DNA of 64,000 nt, from NCBI RefSeq assembly GCF_001940455.1, contig NZ_MKQR01000009.1, positions 124,754 through 188,753 of the forward strand, written 5' to 3'. Below are positions 23,785 to 32,875 of this stretch, in pieces. The DNA comes from Actinokineospora bangkokensis. GTDB lineage: Bacteria > Actinomycetota > Actinomycetes > Mycobacteriales > Pseudonocardiaceae. Under the pieces are notes generated by a model that saw nothing but the letters and a program-made list of their open reading frames with translations, had not been told where the DNA came from and searched no databases. A program made the position numbers and the translations under genes. The stretch's first letter is position 1, and every line of letters starts with the position of its first letter.

Positions 23785-25221
23785 TCAGGCGGTGGCGGGC
23801 TCGGCCAGTTGCTCCGCGGGCTTGACCGAGGGGGAGCGCGGGATCAGCAGCGCGATGGCGGCGGCGAGCACCGCGGCGCCCGAGCCCATCGCCAGCACCA
23901 CCCGCAGGCCCGCCTGGGACGGCAGGTCCACCGGGCCCAGGGACACCGTCATGCCCGCCAGCACCGCGCCCGCCACCGCGCTGCTCACCGAGGAGCCGAT
24001 GGAGCGCATGAGCGCGTTGAAGCTGTTGGCCGCCGCGGTCTCCGACACCGGCACCGCGCCCATCACCAGGGCGGGGATGGCGCCGTAGCCCAGCCCGATG
24101 CCCGCGCCGATCACCGACGACACCAGGACCAGGTGCCACACCTGGGACATGAGCACGATGCCGAGCGCGTAGCCCACCGCGACGACCACCGCGCCCGCGG
24201 CGAGGGTCACCCGCGGCCCGGCCGCGCGCGAGAGGCGGGCGGTCAGCGGGGACATGGCCATCATGACCAACCCGGACGGCGCCATGGCCAGGCCGACGAC
24301 CACCAGCGACTGCCCGAGGCCGTAGCCGGTCGCGGTGGGCACCTGGAGGACCTGCGGCAGCACCAGCGACTGGGCGAACATGGCGAAGCCGAACACCACC
24401 GAGGCGGTGTTGGTCAGCAGCACCTGGCGGCGCGCCGAGGTGCGCAGGTCGACCAGCGGCGCGGGCGTGCGCAGTTCCCACCAGCCCCACGCGACCAGCA
24501 CCAGCGCCGCGCCGCCGTAGAGCGCGGCGTTCGTCGCCGCGCCCCACTGCGACCCCTTGGAGATCGCCAGCAGCAGCATGATCAGCGCCGCGGACAGCCC
24601 GAGGGCGCCGAGCAGGTCGAACCGGCCGCCGCCGCGCACCGGCGACTCCGGCACCAGCACCACGACCAGCACCAGGCAGACGGCGCCGAGGGCGGAGGCG
24701 AGCCAGAACAGCGCGTGCCAGTCCAGGTGGTCGACCAGCAGCGCCGAGGCGGGCAGCCCGAGCGCGCCGCCGACGCCCAGCGACGCGCTCATCAGGGCGA
24801 TGGCCGAGCCCAGCCGCTCGGCGGGCAGTTCGTCGCGCATGATGCTGATGCCCAGCGGGATGACCCCGGAGGCCGCGCCCTGGAGCACCCTGGCCACGAC
24901 CATCGGGCCCAGCGTGGAGCTCAGCGCCGCCAGCACCGACCCCGCGACCAGCACCACCAGGCTCACCAGCAGCATCCGGCGCTTGCCGTACATGTCCCCG
25001 AGGCGCCCCACGGTCGGCGTGGCCACGGCTGCGGCCAGCAGGGTCGCGGTGATGGCCCACGCGGTGTCGCCCGGGTCCGCGGACAGCAGCTCGGGCAGGC
25101 GCGGGACCAGCGGGATCACCACGGTCTGCATGAGCGAGACGGTGATGCCGCCGAACGCCAGCACCGCGACGACCGCGGCGGGGTTGGTGACCCGGGTGGT
25201 GGGGGAGTGCCCAGCGGGCAT
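23785..25221 (-). CDS. MFS transporter, 14-TM drug-exporter type, 478 aa
   Basis: Major facilitator protein with motif A in the first loop (VGRLGDMYGKRRMLL) and the antiporter-type helix 5 region (LGVGGALGLPASALLVD). The family is multidrug or metabolite efflux. GGAAGG precedes the ATG at 25221. The promoter region contains an inverted repeat TAAGTCA-N6-TGACTTA, suggesting repression by a MarR- or TetR-like protein encoded elsewhere. The gene ends directly against the convergent lysE stop. The substrate is unknown. Confidence 0.88.
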   Translation of the reverse strand: MPAGHSPTTRVTNPAAVVAVLAFGGITVSLMQTVVIPLVPRLPELLSADPGDTAWAITATLLAAAVATPTVGRLGDMYGKRRMLLVSLVVLVAGSVLAALSSTLGPMVVARVLQGAASGVIPLGISIMRDELPAERLGSAIALMSASLGVGGALGLPASALLVDHLDWHALFWLASALGAVCLVLVVVLVPESPVRGGGRFDLLGALGLSAALIMLLLAISKGSQWGAATNAALYGGAALVLVAWGWWELRTPAPLVDLRTSARRQVLLTNTASVVFGFAMFAQSLVLPQVLQVPTATGYGLGQSLVVVGLAMAPSGLVMMAMSPLTARLSRAAGPRVTLAAGAVVVAVGYALGIVLMSQVWHLVLVSSVIGAGIGLGYGAIPALVMGAVPVSETAAANSFNALMRSIGSSVSSAVAGAVLAGMTVSLGPVDLPSQAGLRVVLAMGSGAAVLAAAIALLIPRSPSVKPAEQLAEPATA

Positions 25222-25313
25222 CGTCGAGCCTTCCGCAGTAGGGACCCCGGGACGGGGGCGAGCGGGCCGCGCACCGGCGGCCCGGGGGCGGAGCGTACCG
25301 GGTGCGGGGTATC

Positions 25314-25355
25314 TAAGTCAGCTGCTTGACTTACTTCGACCCGGTCTGTTGACTT
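25314..25355. promoter_or_regulatory. inverted repeat TAAGTCA-N6-TGACTTA plus extra half-site
   Basis: Perfect 7-bp arms (25314-25320 and 25327-25333) lie about 95 bp upstream of the MFS start. A further TTGACTT half-site lies at 25349-25355, 23 bp after the copy at 25326. The region also lies upstream of the ferredoxin-P450 operon, so either or both units could be controlled. Confidence 0.5.
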
Positions 25356-25466
25356 TCCGTATCAGGGCCGACACGCAAGCAGAACCAGGGGACGCCCTGC
25401 GGCCAGCAGGGCGACAACGCCGCCGCGGGCAGCGGACAGGCCCCACCACCGATCGGAGATGACACC

Positions 25467-25661
25467 GTGAAGGTCACCGTCGACCAGGACAAGTGCTGCG
25501 GCGCGGGGTCCTGCGTGCTCGCCGCGCCCGACGTGTTCGACCAGCGCGACGAGGACGGCATCGTCGTGCTGCTCGACGAGACCCCCGGCACCGCGCTGCA
25601 CGAGGCGGTGCGCGAGGCCGCCGAGGTGTGCCCGGCGGGGGCCATCGAGGTGCACGGGTAG
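25467..25661 (+). CDS. [3Fe-4S] ferredoxin of a P450 system, 64 aa
   Basis: Small soluble electron carrier. Three cluster cysteines are visible, Cys10-x5-Cys16 and Cys55-Pro, the pattern of [3Fe-4S] ferredoxins that serve actinomycete P450s; a fourth ligand is absent, and Cys11 is an extra. The GTG at 25467 has GGAG upstream. It is followed after 43 bp by a P450 gene, its probable partner. The ferredoxin reductase is not encoded nearby, so it must come from elsewhere (the fprB-like gene at 17.5 kb is one possibility). Confidence 0.93.
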   Translation: MKVTVDQDKCCGAGSCVLAAPDVFDQRDEDGIVVLLDETPGTALHEAVREAAEVCPAGAIEVHG

Positions 25662-25704
25662 GCCGCGCGCACCGCCCCGACCCAGCCCGAGGAGAGAAGG
25701 TCAG

Positions 25705-26916
25705 ATGACGTCCACGGCCGACCCGTCGCAGCAGGTCCCCGACTACCCGATGCCGCGCGCCGCGGGCTGCCCGTTCGACCCGCCGCCCCCGCTGCGCGAG
25801 CTCCAGCGCGACCGACCGGTGAGCCGGGTGCGGATCTGGGACGGCAGCACCCCGTGGCTGGTCACCCGCCACGCCGACCAGCGCGCCGTGCTGCGCGACC
25901 CGCGGGTCAGCGCGGACATGACCCACCCGGACTACCCCGGCCAGGCGCCGGGCCGGGGCAAGTCGCTCAGCTTCATCGGCATGGACGACCCCGAGCACGC
26001 GCGGCTGCGCCGGATGGTGGGCTCGGCGTTCGCGATCAAGAACGTCGAGGCGATGCGCCCCGCGGTGCAGCGCGTCGTCGACGGGCTGCTCGACGAGCTG
26101 GCCGCCGGGCCGAACCCGGTGGACCTGGTGCGCGCCTTCGCGCTGCCGATGCCGTCGCTGGTGATCTGCGACCTGCTCGGCGTGCCCTACGACGACCACG
26201 ACTTCTTCCAGGACAACACCCGCGTCCTGATCAACCGCGGGTCCACCCCGGACGAGCGCACGGCCGCGATGGGCAACCTCGGCCGGTACCTGCGCGGGCT
26301 CGTGGAGGCCAAGGTCGACCACCCGCGCGACGACCTGCTGTCCGCGTTGGGCAAGCGGGTGCCCGCGGGGGAGCTGTCGGTCGACGAGGTCACCGACATG
26401 GCCGTGCTGCTGCTCATCGCCGGGCACGAGACCACCGCGAACATGATCGGCCTGAGCACGCTCCTGCTGCTGCGCAACCCCGGGCAGCTGGCCCTGCTGC
26501 GCGACTCCGACGACCCCGGGGTGGCCCGGCGGGCGGTGGACGAGATGCTGCGCTACCTCACCATCACCCACGGCGGGCGCAGGCGCCTGGCCCTGGCGGA
26601 CCTCGAGGTCGGCGGGCAGCTGATCAAGGCGGGCGAGGGCATCGTCCTGCCCAACGAGATCGGCAACCGCGACCCGGAGGCGTTCCCCGACCCCGACCGG
26701 GTCGACATCACCCGCCCCGCCCGCCACCACCTGGCCTTCGGCTTCGGCGTGCACCAGTGCCTCGGGCAGCCGCTGGCCCGGCTGGAGCTGGAGGTGGTCT
26801 ACCGCTCCCTCTTCCGCCGCTTCCCGACCCTGGCGCTGGCCGCGGACTTCGACGAGGTGCCGTTCAAGCACGACGGGTTCGTCTACGGCGTCTACGAGCT
26901 GCCGGTGACCTGGTAG
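25705..26916 (+). CDS. cytochrome P450, CYP105-like, 403 aa
   Basis: Soluble class I monooxygenase. The I-helix oxygen-binding motif is AGHETT (239-244), the K-helix Glu280-x-x-Arg283 is present, and the heme ligand is Cys352 in FGFGVHQCLGQPLARLEL. The N-terminal GCPFDPPPPLRELQ and the overall sequence resemble the CYP105/107 group, often promiscuous hydroxylases of xenobiotics or natural products. GAGGAGAGAAGG precedes the ATG. It forms an operon with its [3Fe-4S] ferredoxin. No biosynthetic genes flank it, so a detoxification or tailoring role remains open. Confidence 0.95.
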   Translation: MTSTADPSQQVPDYPMPRAAGCPFDPPPPLRELQRDRPVSRVRIWDGSTPWLVTRHADQRAVLRDPRVSADMTHPDYPGQAPGRGKSLSFIGMDDPEHARLRRMVGSAFAIKNVEAMRPAVQRVVDGLLDELAAGPNPVDLVRAFALPMPSLVICDLLGVPYDDHDFFQDNTRVLINRGSTPDERTAAMGNLGRYLRGLVEAKVDHPRDDLLSALGKRVPAGELSVDEVTDMAVLLLIAGHETTANMIGLSTLLLLRNPGQLALLRDSDDPGVARRAVDEMLRYLTITHGGRRRLALADLEVGGQLIKAGEGIVLPNEIGNRDPEAFPDPDRVDITRPARHHLAFGFGVHQCLGQPLARLELEVVYRSLFRRFPTLALAADFDEVPFKHDGFVYGVYELPVTW

Positions 26917-26935
26917 CCCGGACTCCGGTGGTGCG

Positions 26936-26980
26936 CCCCGGCTGGTCGGGCTCGTGCGCGCACGCGCGGGTCAGCCGGGG
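26936..26980. terminator. compound hairpin between convergent genes
   Basis: CCCCGGCTG (26936-26944) pairs with CAGCCGGGG (26972-26980). The loop contains the 12-bp palindrome CGTGCGCGCACG (26953-26964). It sits between the P450 stop and the stop of the minus-strand response regulator. Confidence 0.5.
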
Positions 26981-27621
26981 GTGCACAACCCCGTCCGCCA
27001 CGCCCAGGCCGCCACCTCCACCCGGTTGCGCACGCCGAGCTTGCGCTGGACGTTGCCCAGGTGCGTCTTCACCGTGGCGAGGGTGACGAACAGGGACCGG
27101 GCGACCTCGTCGTTCGTCTTGCCCTCGGCCACCAGCCGGGTCACCGCGATCTCCCGCTCGGTCAGCGGCTCGACCAGCCGCGGCGCCTCGGCGCGGGCGG
27201 GGGCGAGGTGGCGCAGCAGGCGCACGGTGATCGACGGGGAGATCAGGCTGGTGCCCGTCGCCGCCGCGCGCACCGCCTCGACGAGCAGGTTCGGCGAGGA
27301 GTCCTTGAGCAGGAAGCCGCAGGCGCCGTTGTGCAGCGCGCGGTGGACGTACTCGTCGAGGTCGAACGTGGTCGCGATGAGCACGTTGCGCGGGTCGGCC
27401 ACCTCCGGCCCGGCCAGCAGCCGGGTGGCCTCCAGGCCGTCGAGCACCGGCATCCGGATGTCGAGCAGGCACACGTCCGGGCGCAGCCGCCGGGCCTCGT
27501 CGACCGCGGCCCGGCCGTCCGCGACGACGGCCACCACCTCCAGGTCCGGCTGGGTGTCGAGGATCATCCGGAACGCCGAGCGCACCATCTCCTGGTCGTC
27601 GGCGATGAGCACGGTCGTCAC
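26971..27621 (-). CDS. LuxR/NarL family response regulator, 216 aa
   Basis: Receiver domain (residues 1-120) with phosphoacceptor Asp54 (CLLDIRMPVLDG) and conserved Lys in FLLKDSS, followed by a LuxR HTH (LTEREIAVTRLVAEGKTNDEVARSLFV, about 150-215). The GTG start overlaps the kinase stop by four bases (GTGA), so the pair is translationally coupled. The two-component system is divergent from a MacB-like ABC transporter, its most likely target. Confidence 0.92.
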   Translation of the reverse strand: MTTVLIADDQEMVRSAFRMILDTQPDLEVVAVVADGRAAVDEARRLRPDVCLLDIRMPVLDGLEATRLLAGPEVADPRNVLIATTFDLDEYVHRALHNGACGFLLKDSSPNLLVEAVRAAATGTSLISPSITVRLLRHLAPARAEAPRLVEPLTEREIAVTRLVAEGKTNDEVARSLFVTLATVKTHLGNVQRKLGVRNRVEVAAWAWRTGLCTPG

Positions 27622-28766
27622 GCGGGCAGCACCGCCGCCACGCGCCAGCCGGACCCGGTGGGGCCCGCGGTGAGCGTGCCGCCGACCGCCCCGACCCGCT
27701 CGGTGAGGCCCACCAGGCCGTGCCCGCCCGCGGAGGCGGGTCCGGCCGCGGACCCGTCGTCGGTCACGGTGACCTCCACGCGGTCGCCGGGGCGCAGGTG
27801 CGCGCCGATCTCCACCTGGCTGACGCCGGTCGCGTGGCGCAGCACGTTCGTCAGCGACTCCTGCACCACGTGGTGCGCGGCGTCCAGCGTGCCGGGCGGC
27901 AGCGGCCGGTCCGCGACGCCCGCGCCCAGGCGCGCCACGGCCCGCGGGCCCGCGGGCGCAAAGCCCTCGACGGCCGCCGCGACGACCTCGCCCAGGGTGC
28001 GGTGCCGGGGGGTGGCCGCCCGGTGGTCGTCGCGCAGCACGGCCACCATGTTCCGCATCGACACCAGGGCGCGGGACCCGGCGTCCTCGATGGCCGCGAG
28101 CATCCCGTCCAGCTGCTCCGGCGACGGCGGCGCCCCCTGCGCCGCGGCGAAGCGCACCGCCTTGGCCTGGGTGACGATCGCGGTGACGTGGTGGGCGACG
28201 AAGTCGTGCAGGTCCCTGGCGTGGTCGAGGCGCTGGTTCTGCCTGGCCAGGTCGTCGGCGTCGGCGCGGTGGCGCTCGCGCAGCCGCAGCTGCGAGCCGA
28301 TGAGCAGCAGGAACCCCGCCCCGGCCACGAGCGCGGCGCCGAGGAGCGCCATGAGCGACTCGTCCTCCCCGGTCAGCCGCAGCGGTTGCAGCCCGAGGGC
28401 GAAGGCCAGCAGCAGCGCGGCCGGGACCGCCCGGCGCGGCCGGTGCTGCACGACGACCTGCACCACCACCCAGCCGATGCCCGCCGCCTCGACGAGCCCG
28501 AAGGTGTTCTCCGACCCGCCCTCCAGGAGCACGCACGCCGCCGTCAACCCGACCGAGAGCACCCCGAGGAGCACGACGCTGCCGACGGTCATCTCCCCGC
28601 GCAGCAGCAGCGCCACCGGCAGCAGCGCGCACACCAGGTACCCGACCTTGGTCTGCACCACCCCCGCGGTCTGCGCCTCGACCAGGGCCACGAACGCCGC
28701 GGCGAGGACGAGCGCCCCCACCAGCACGCGCTGCGGCACGCTCAGCCGCGCGATCATCCCGACCAT
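27618..28766 (-). CDS. sensor histidine kinase of the HisKA_3 (NarL-partner) class, 382 aa
   Basis: Membrane sensor kinase. The first about 155 residues form five to six membrane helices with almost no extracytoplasmic domain, as in intramembrane-sensing kinases. The phosphoacceptor is His187 in ARDLHDFVAHHVTAI, and a C-terminal HATPase domain ends in GHGLVGLTERVGAVGG. The cognate response regulator follows with a four-base overlap. Divergence from an ABC ATPase/FtsX-like permease suggests a cell-envelope stress or antimicrobial-peptide detoxification module. The start could also be the ATG three codons downstream. Confidence 0.9.
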   Translation of the reverse strand: MVGMIARLSVPQRVLVGALVLAAAFVALVEAQTAGVVQTKVGYLVCALLPVALLLRGEMTVGSVVLLGVLSVGLTAACVLLEGGSENTFGLVEAAGIGWVVVQVVVQHRPRRAVPAALLLAFALGLQPLRLTGEDESLMALLGAALVAGAGFLLLIGSQLRLRERHRADADDLARQNQRLDHARDLHDFVAHHVTAIVTQAKAVRFAAAQGAPPSPEQLDGMLAAIEDAGSRALVSMRNMVAVLRDDHRAATPRHRTLGEVVAAAVEGFAPAGPRAVARLGAGVADRPLPPGTLDAAHHVVQESLTNVLRHATGVSQVEIGAHLRPGDRVEVTVTDDGSAAGPASAGGHGLVGLTERVGAVGGTLTAGPTGSGWRVAAVLPA

Positions 28767-28928
28767 GCGGCCACGCTACGACAGCGCCGCCCGCGCGGCC
28801 TCAACCTTTCGGTTGAGACCGGGCCCAGGCCGCTCGACCGCGCGGTCGATCCGCCGCACCCCGCACCCGCAGCACGATCGTCCCCAGCACCGGGACGCGG
28901 TGCGGACGCGACGATCGGGGAGCGGGAG

Positions 28929-29693
28929 ATGGCAGGGGAGACGGGGACGCCGGGCGCTGTGGTGGCCGAGGCGGTGGGGTTGGGGAAGGTGCACGGCAGC
29001 GGGTCGGCCGCCGTGGTCGCGCTCGACGGGGTGTCGGCCCGGTTCCGCCGCGGGGAGTTCACCGCGGTGATGGGGCCGTCCGGGTCGGGCAAGTCCACGC
29101 TGCTGCACTGCCTGGCGGGGCTGGACACCCCGTCGTCGGGCAGCGCCCGCGTCGGCGGGGTGGACCTGGGGTCGCTGGACGACGACGGGCTGACCGCGCT
29201 GCGGCGCGAGCGGATCGGGTTCGTGTTCCAGTCGTTCAACCTGCTGCCGACGCTCACCGCGGCGGAGAACATCCTGCTGCCGCTGTCGTTGGGGCGCAAG
29301 CGCCCCGACCGGGCGTGGGTCGACCGGGTCGTCGAGGTCATGGGGTTGGGCGACCGGCTGGACCACCGGCCCGCCGAGCTCTCCGGCGGCCAGCAGCAGC
29401 GGGTGGCGTGCGCGCGGGCGGTCGTGACCCGCCCGGACATCGTGGTGGCCGACGAGCCCACCGGGAACCTGGACTCGCGCTCGGGCGCGCGGGTGCTGGC
29501 CCTGCTCGCCGAGTGCAGCAGGCAGTGGGGCCAGGCCGTGCTCATGGTGACCCACGACCCGGCCGCCGCCGCGTACGCCGACCGGGTGCTGTTCCTGGCG
29601 GACGGGCGGGTGGTCGACGAGATGCCCTACCCCACCGCGGACAGCGTGCTCGACCGCATGCGCCGCTTCGACGACGAGCAGGTGCGCGGCTGA
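28929..29693 (+). CDS. ABC transporter ATP-binding protein (MacB/LolD type), 254 aa
   Basis: Nucleotide-binding subunit. Walker A is GPSGSGKST (49-57), the Q-loop lies in FVFQSFNLLPTLTAAENI, the signature is LSGGQQQRVACARA, and Walker B is IVVADEPTGNLDS. These features place it with MacB/LolD/FtsE-type transporters. The ATG at 28929 follows GGAGCGGGAG. Its stop overlaps the start of the permease gene (TGATG), so both are made together. It probably powers export or extraction of lipids, peptides or antibiotics under control of the divergent two-component system. Confidence 0.93.
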   Translation: MAGETGTPGAVVAEAVGLGKVHGSGSAAVVALDGVSARFRRGEFTAVMGPSGSGKSTLLHCLAGLDTPSSGSARVGGVDLGSLDDDGLTALRRERIGFVFQSFNLLPTLTAAENILLPLSLGRKRPDRAWVDRVVEVMGLGDRLDHRPAELSGGQQQRVACARAVVTRPDIVVADEPTGNLDSRSGARVLALLAECSRQWGQAVLMVTHDPAAAAYADRVLFLADGRVVDEMPYPTADSVLDRMRRFDDEQVRG

Positions 29694-32137
29694 TGGCGAG
29701 CTTGACCGTGAACTCGCTGCGCGCCGGTGGCACCCGGCTCGTGCTGCCCTTCCTCGGCGTCGTCCTCGGTGTCGGGCTCGTGGTCGCGGCCCTGCTCTAC
29801 GGGCAGGCCGTGCGCGAGACCGCCGAGGGCCTGCGCGCCACCGCCCCGCCCGACGTCGCGGTGCGGATCAGCCCGCTGCGGGTCGACACACCCGTCACCG
29901 ACGACCTCGTGCGCGCGGTGGGCGGGGTTCCCGGGGTGGCGGCGGCGCGCCCGATCTCCGAGGGGCGCGCGTTCGTCGTCGACCGCGAGGGCGACCTCGT
30001 CGGCCCGCCCGGGTACGCGGGCGGGGTCACCTTCACCGGCGCCGTCGACACCCTCACCGCGGGCCGGGCGCCCGAGCGCGCCGGGGAGGTGGCGCTGGAC
30101 CGCAACACCGCCGAGCGCACCGGGTACCGCGTGGGGGAGCGCGTGCGCGTGGTCGTGGCCGGGGAGGCGCGCGAACTGGCCGTCGTCGGTGAGTTCACCG
30201 CCGTCGACGCGCGCATCACCGCGGGCGGCACGATGACCGCCTTCGACGGGGCGACCGCCCGTGCGCTGTTCGGGCCCGCGCCCGACTCCTACACCGCCGT
30301 CGACGTGGTCGCCGCCCCGGGCGCGGGCGACCTCCGGGCGGCGCTGCGCGAGGTCGTGCCCGACGACCTGGAGGTGCTCAGCGGCGCCGACCTCGACGGG
30401 TCCCTGTCCTCTTCGGACAAGGTGACCACGATCCTGCTGGCGTTCGCCGGGCTGGCGCTGTTCATCGCCGCCTTCCTCGTGGGCAACACCTTCACGATGC
30501 TCACCGCCGCCCGCGCCCGCGAGCACGCGCTGCTGCGCACCGTGGGCGCGTCCCGCAGGACGGTGCTGCGCTCGGTGCTGGCGGAGGCGGTGGTGGCGGG
30601 CTTGGCCGCCACCGTCCCCGGCTACGCCCTCGGCGTCCTGGGCGCCGTGGCGATGGGCAGGTTGTTCGAGGTGACGGACGGGCCGACGCCGGACGTGCCC
30701 GTGTTCACCCCCACGGCGGCGCTGGCCGCGGTGGGGGTGGGCATCGCCGTGACGGTGGTGGCGGCGTGGGTGCCCGCCCGGCGGGCCGCCACCGTGCCGC
30801 CGATCGCCGCCCTGCGCGCGGAACTGCCGCCGGACCGGCGTTCGCTGCGCCGCCGCACGGCCGCGGGCGTCGTCGTGACCGGGCTGGGCGCGGCCGTGGT
30901 GGCGGCGTCGACGCAGTCCTACGAGCTGATGTACCTGGGGGCACCCGTCCTGCTGATCGGGCTGGTCGTGCTGACGCCGTGGTTGGGCACGAAGCTCACC
31001 GCGCTGCTGCGGCGGCCGCTGGGCGGGGTCGCGGGCGTGCTCGGCACCATCGCGGTGGAGAACACCCGCCGCAACCCGCGCCGCACGGCGGCCACCGCGG
31101 GCGCGCTGATGATCGGCCTCGCCTCCTGCGCGGCCGTCACCGTGCCGATCGCCTCCGTGGCCGAGTCGGACCGGGCGCGGGTGGCGCTGGGCGACCGCGC
31201 GGACCTGCGGGTGGAGGCGCTGCCCTTCGCCGAGCTGGGGCAGGGCATGGTCGAGCAGGTCCGGCGCGTGCCCGGGGTGCGCGCGGTGACCCAGGTGACC
31301 ACCGGGTACGTGCGGGTGGGGGAGTCGGCGCTCGACATCGCCTCCGTGGACCCGCGCGGGGTCGGGGCCTTGGTGCCGATGGCCGTGGTGTCCGGGTCGC
31401 TGGACGACCTCGACGGTGCGATCGCCGTGGCCTCGCCCCAGGCCCGCGCGCACGGGTGGTCGGTGGGCTCGCGGGTGAGCGGGTCGCTGGCGGGCTCCGG
31501 CGAGCCCGTGCGGCTGCGCGTGGCGGCAGTGGTGGACATGCCCGAGGGCTTCGACCACGACGCGGTGGTGGGCGGCACGGGGTTCGGGGGAGCCGCGTTC
31601 GACGACCACCCGGACACCATCCTGATCGGAGTGGACCGCGACAGGCTGGCGGCGGTCCAGGCGGGCGTGCGCGCCGCGCTGGGCAACCCCACGGCCGTGG
31701 TGATGACCCGCGAGGAGTACCAGGAGCAGGCGGTGGCGCCGCTGATGCTGGTGCTGAACATCCTCTACGCGCTGCTGAGCGTGTCCGTCCTCATCGGCGC
31801 GCTGGCCGTGTTCACCACGATGGCGATGTCCACCCTGGAGCGGACGCGGGAGATCGGGCTGCTGCGCGCGGTGGGGTTGAGCCGCCGGGGCGTCGGCGCG
31901 GTGCTGTGGTTGGAGGCGGTGCTGGTCTCGCTGCTCGGCGCCGCGATCGGCTTGGTGGCCGGGTGCGCGATCGGCGCGGCGGCGGTCGTGGGGCAGGACA
32001 GCGTGGCCGTGGTCGTGCCCTGGGGCCGGATGGCGGTGTTCGTCGCGGTGACGGTGCTGATCGGCGTGCTCGCCCCGCTGCTGCCCGCCCGCCGCGCGAC
32101 CCGCACCCCGGTGCTGTCGGCGCTGGCGTCGGGGTGA
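29693..32137 (+). CDS. FtsX-like ABC transporter permease, 814 aa
   Basis: Large permease of the MacB/FtsX class found in actinobacteria, built from two FtsX repeats. An N-terminal helix (about 15-35) is followed by an extracytoplasmic domain and three helices (around 245-370). A second unit then begins after about residue 390, again with an external domain and three terminal helices. The sequences ALLRTVGASRRTVLRSVLAEA and TREIGLLRAVGLSRRGVGAVLWLEA are the matching repeat motifs. It is translationally coupled to the ATPase and ends at a hairpin shared with the convergent TetR gene. It is likely a mechanotransmission-type exporter rather than an importer. Confidence 0.92.
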   Translation: MASLTVNSLRAGGTRLVLPFLGVVLGVGLVVAALLYGQAVRETAEGLRATAPPDVAVRISPLRVDTPVTDDLVRAVGGVPGVAAARPISEGRAFVVDREGDLVGPPGYAGGVTFTGAVDTLTAGRAPERAGEVALDRNTAERTGYRVGERVRVVVAGEARELAVVGEFTAVDARITAGGTMTAFDGATARALFGPAPDSYTAVDVVAAPGAGDLRAALREVVPDDLEVLSGADLDGSLSSSDKVTTILLAFAGLALFIAAFLVGNTFTMLTAARAREHALLRTVGASRRTVLRSVLAEAVVAGLAATVPGYALGVLGAVAMGRLFEVTDGPTPDVPVFTPTAALAAVGVGIAVTVVAAWVPARRAATVPPIAALRAELPPDRRSLRRRTAAGVVVTGLGAAVVAASTQSYELMYLGAPVLLIGLVVLTPWLGTKLTALLRRPLGGVAGVLGTIAVENTRRNPRRTAATAGALMIGLASCAAVTVPIASVAESDRARVALGDRADLRVEALPFAELGQGMVEQVRRVPGVRAVTQVTTGYVRVGESALDIASVDPRGVGALVPMAVVSGSLDDLDGAIAVASPQARAHGWSVGSRVSGSLAGSGEPVRLRVAAVVDMPEGFDHDAVVGGTGFGGAAFDDHPDTILIGVDRDRLAAVQAGVRAALGNPTAVVMTREEYQEQAVAPLMLVLNILYALLSVSVLIGALAVFTTMAMSTLERTREIGLLRAVGLSRRGVGAVLWLEAVLVSLLGAAIGLVAGCAIGAAAVVGQDSVAVVVPWGRMAVFVAVTVLIGVLAPLLPARRATRTPVLSALASG

Positions 32138-32144
32138 TCGCCGC

Positions 32145-32187
32145 CGCCTACCGCCCCTGGCCTGGAGCGGGTCAGGGGCGGTAGGCG
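32145..32187. terminator. hairpin terminator between FtsX-like and TetR genes
   Basis: Perfect 15-bp arms (32145-32159 and 32173-32187) surround a 13-base loop. The right arm lies within the last codons of the convergent TetR gene. Confidence 0.7.
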
Positions 32188-32774
32188 CGCAGGAACGCCT
32201 CCGCGCCCGCCCGCGCCCGGCCCGGCTGCGGCGGCTCGTCGGTGAACAGGGCCCGGTCGAGGGAGGCGCCGAGCACCAGGAACGCGAAGTGCTCGGCGGC
32301 GAGGTCGGGATCGGGGGCGGCGAGCAGGCCGCGGCCGTGGTAGTCCCGGAACGCCGCCGACAGCGTCGTCATGACGCGGCCGGGGCCGCGTTCGTAGTAC
32401 TCCCGGGCCAGGTCGGGGAAGCGGCCCGCCTCGGCGATGAGCAGCCTGCGCAACCGCAGCACGCGCGGCGCGTGCACCACCGCGGCCAACCGCTCCGCGA
32501 GGTCGAGCAGCGTCTCGGGCGTGTCGGCCAGCTCCCGCGTCGCCGCCCCCGCGAACGCCGCCGCGGTGCCCAGCACCTCGGCCACCACGTCGCGGAACAG
32601 CTGCTCCTTGCCCCCCACGACGTTGTAGATCGTCCGCTTGGACACCCGCGCCTCGGCCGCGATCTCGTCCACGTTGGCCGCCAGGTAGCCCACGCGCAGG
32701 AAGTGCTCGGCCGCCGCCGCGGTGATCACCGCCCGGGACCGGGCCACGCGCGGGTCGGTCGAGGATGCGGGCAC
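32172..32774 (-). CDS. TetR family regulator, 200 aa
   Basis: TetR-type repressor with the HTH at about residues 25-55 (VDEIAAEARVSKRTIYNVVGGKEQL) and a C-terminal domain resembling TetR_C modules of the AefR-like group. The GTG at 32774 with GGTAGGG upstream is preferred over an open extension to 32810. It is divergent from a DUF998 membrane protein whose promoter contains TGCACT and AGTGCA half-sites, so it probably regulates that gene and itself. Confidence 0.85.
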   Translation of the reverse strand: MPASSTDPRVARSRAVITAAAAEHFLRVGYLAANVDEIAAEARVSKRTIYNVVGGKEQLFRDVVAEVLGTAAAFAGAATRELADTPETLLDLAERLAAVVHAPRVLRLRRLLIAEAGRFPDLAREYYERGPGRVMTTLSAAFRDYHGRGLLAAPDPDLAAEHFAFLVLGASLDRALFTDEPPQPGRARAGAEAFLRAYRP

Positions 32775-32805
32775 ACCGCACCCTACCGCCCCCCGCCCGA
32801 GGTGC

Positions 32806-32841
32806 TGCACTCACCGGTTTACTATTGCCCTCCTCAGTGCA
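32806..32841 (+). promoter_or_regulatory. promoter of the DUF998 gene with flanking half-sites
   Basis: TACTAT (32820-32825) fits an actinobacterial -10 in a locally AT-rich patch. TGCACT (32806-32811) and AGTGCA (32836-32841) flank it as a spaced inverted repeat, possibly the TetR binding site. The -35 is not obvious. Confidence 0.4.
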
Positions 32842-32875
32842 AAACTTCCCCTCACCTGCGAAGAAGGAGAGCGCC

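Noticed and set aside
16635-27000. AurF-like oxygenase, P450, ferredoxin, TetR and efflux genes considered as a natural-product gene cluster
   Set aside because: No PKS, NRPS, terpene or RiPP core gene occurs, and housekeeping genes (LysRS, LysE) separate them. They look like independent small operons.
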